DNA from: Candidatus Aerophobota bacterium
GTDB lineage: Bacteria > Aerophobota > Aerophobia > Aerophobales > B3-G15
Reading direction: 5' to 3'
NCBI GenBank assembly: GCA_030607715.1
Contig: JAUWJM010000125.1
Span: 1-5,077, forward strand
DNA: 5,077 bases
The notes beneath the pieces were generated by a model. It saw nothing but the letters and a program-made list of their open reading frames with translations. It did not search any database and had not been told where the DNA came from. A program made the position numbers and the translations under genes. This document shows positions 4,308 through 5,077 of the stretch, in pieces. How positions within the stretch are numbered: position 1 is the stretch's first letter; every line of letters begins with the position of its first letter.

Positions 4308-5077
4308 ATGGATATAAGCAAGATAATTGAACTGACTCGAGGAGAAGAGGAAGTTGACTTAGTTCTTAAGAATGTCAAACTGGTAAATGTCTTCTCTGGA
4401 GGTATTCATTTAACCAATGTAGCGGTGCAGGAGGACAGGATCATTGGAATGGGAGATTATAAGGCTAAGAAGGAGTTTGATTTGGCAGGAAAATATCTTG
4501 TTCCTGGTTTTTTCGATGGCCATGTTCATCTGGAAAGTTCTATGGTTACCCCTGATGAGTTTGCTCGGGCAGTGGTTGCCACAGGGACCACTTCTGTAAT
4601 TACAGACCCTCATGAAATTGCTAATGTTATGGGTTTTGATGGAATCCGTTATATGTTAGAGGCATCCCAAAAACTACCTTTGAATGTATACATAATGCTT
4701 CCTTCCTGTGTACCAACTACTCATTTAGAAACATCAGGAGCTGAGTTAACCAGCTATGATTTATCCTTATTTTTAGGAAATGAACGGGTTTTAGGTTTAG
4801 CAGAAATGATGAACTTTCCGGGGGTGATTTTCAGAGATAAACAAGTTCTGGACAAAATAAGAATAGTTAAGGGAAAAAGGATAGATGGACATGCTCCTGG
4901 TTTAAAGGGAAAAAATCTTTGCGCCTATATAGGAGCAGGTATAAAATCAGATCATGAATGCACTACGGTCAAGGAAGCTAAAGAAAAGCTAAGATTAGGA
5001 ATGTATATAATGATTCGAGAAGGAACTGCAGCCAGAAATCTTAAGGATCTTTTGCCCTTAATTAATTCCGATAATTC
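4308..5077 (+). CDS. ade: Adenine deaminase, N-terminal part (cut by window edge)
   Basis: The first 256 residues of a protein usually about 560-600 long. Adenine deaminase (EC 3.5.4.2) turns adenine into hypoxanthine and ammonia in purine salvage, in the cytoplasm, using a metal centre of the amidohydrolase superfamily. Visible motifs are PGFFDGHVHLESS (residues 67-79, with the metal-binding H72-x-H74), TDPHEIANV (99-107), PSCVP (132-136), EMMNFPGV (166-173), DGHAPGL (193-199), SDHE (214-217) and REGTAARNL (237-245). All are typical of the prokaryotic Ade/AdeC family, and no lesion is visible in this part. The ATG at 4308 follows an AAGGGA weak ribosome site at about 7 nt. The gene is transcribed away from the protease operon, with both promoters packed into the 158-bp gap. 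The nearby bmp relic may once have served the same salvage pathway. Confidence 0.96.
   Translation, partial: MDISKIIELTRGEEEVDLVLKNVKLVNVFSGGIHLTNVAVQEDRIIGMGDYKAKKEFDLAGKYLVPGFFDGHVHLESSMVTPDEFARAVVATGTTSVITDPHEIANVMGFDGIRYMLEASQKLPLNVYIMLPSCVPTTHLETSGAELTSYDLSLFLGNERVLGLAEMMNFPGVIFRDKQVLDKIRIVKGKRIDGHAPGLKGKNLCAYIGAGIKSDHECTTVKEAKEKLRLGMYIMIREGTAARNLKDLLPLINSDN

Noticed and set aside
4410..4613. Minus-strand open frame of 67 codons
   Set aside because: Antisense to adenine deaminase, across its metal-binding HVH motif region.

Overview
The window comes from an AT-rich bacterial genome. It has sigma70-type promoters, Shine-Dalgarno sites, a hicB antitoxin and several decayed genes. The mix (adenine deaminase, a BMP-family solute-binding relic, an archaeal-type ATPase, an NHLP-type leader peptide) would suit an anaerobic bacterium, perhaps of an uncultured phylum, but nothing here fixes the taxon. 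No rRNA, tRNA or CRISPR array is visible.

Layout. 1-613 (minus): the N-terminal 204 residues of an archaeal-type AAA/STAND ATPase that runs off the left edge. A good promoter precedes it, and two adjacent 11-bp palindromes overlap its -10 box and start site. 614-883: non-coding, with an imperfect REP-like inverted repeat and a short direct repeat. 884-1559 (minus): a dead BMP/PnrA-type substrate-binding gene with no signal peptide, one frameshift and a large internal deletion. 1562-1583: a CACAGAG-type dispersed repeat joining this relic to what looks like the first codons of a hicA toxin gene (1584-1622). 1633-1863 (minus): intact hicB antitoxin, now without a toxin. 1990-2143: a strong hairpin followed by a decayed 113-bp copy of part of the large protease gene.

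2139-4149 (minus) is the most interesting part. It is a two-gene operon with its own promoter. The first gene encodes a 567-residue membrane protein with three parts: a degenerate RsbW/HATPase-like N-terminus, a PqqD-like winged helix, and an M50 (site-2-protease) zinc peptidase. The second, 28 nt downstream, encodes a 92-residue protein that looks like a nitrile-hydratase-type leader peptide (NHLP), the leader used by a class of ribosomally made, modified peptides. PqqD-like domains bind leader peptides, so the pair reads as a minimal peptide-handling cassette in which the protease recognises and cuts its neighbour. The precursor ends inside the decayed copy of the protease gene, so its C-terminus may be a product of rearrangement.

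4308-5077 (plus): the first 256 residues of adenine deaminase (purine salvage), transcribed divergently from the protease operon. The two promoters share an inverted repeat whose arms each carry a perfect TTGACA -35 box. The ATPase, hicB and bmp neighbourhood shows heavy rearrangement and decay, while the protease/leader operon and ade look intact.
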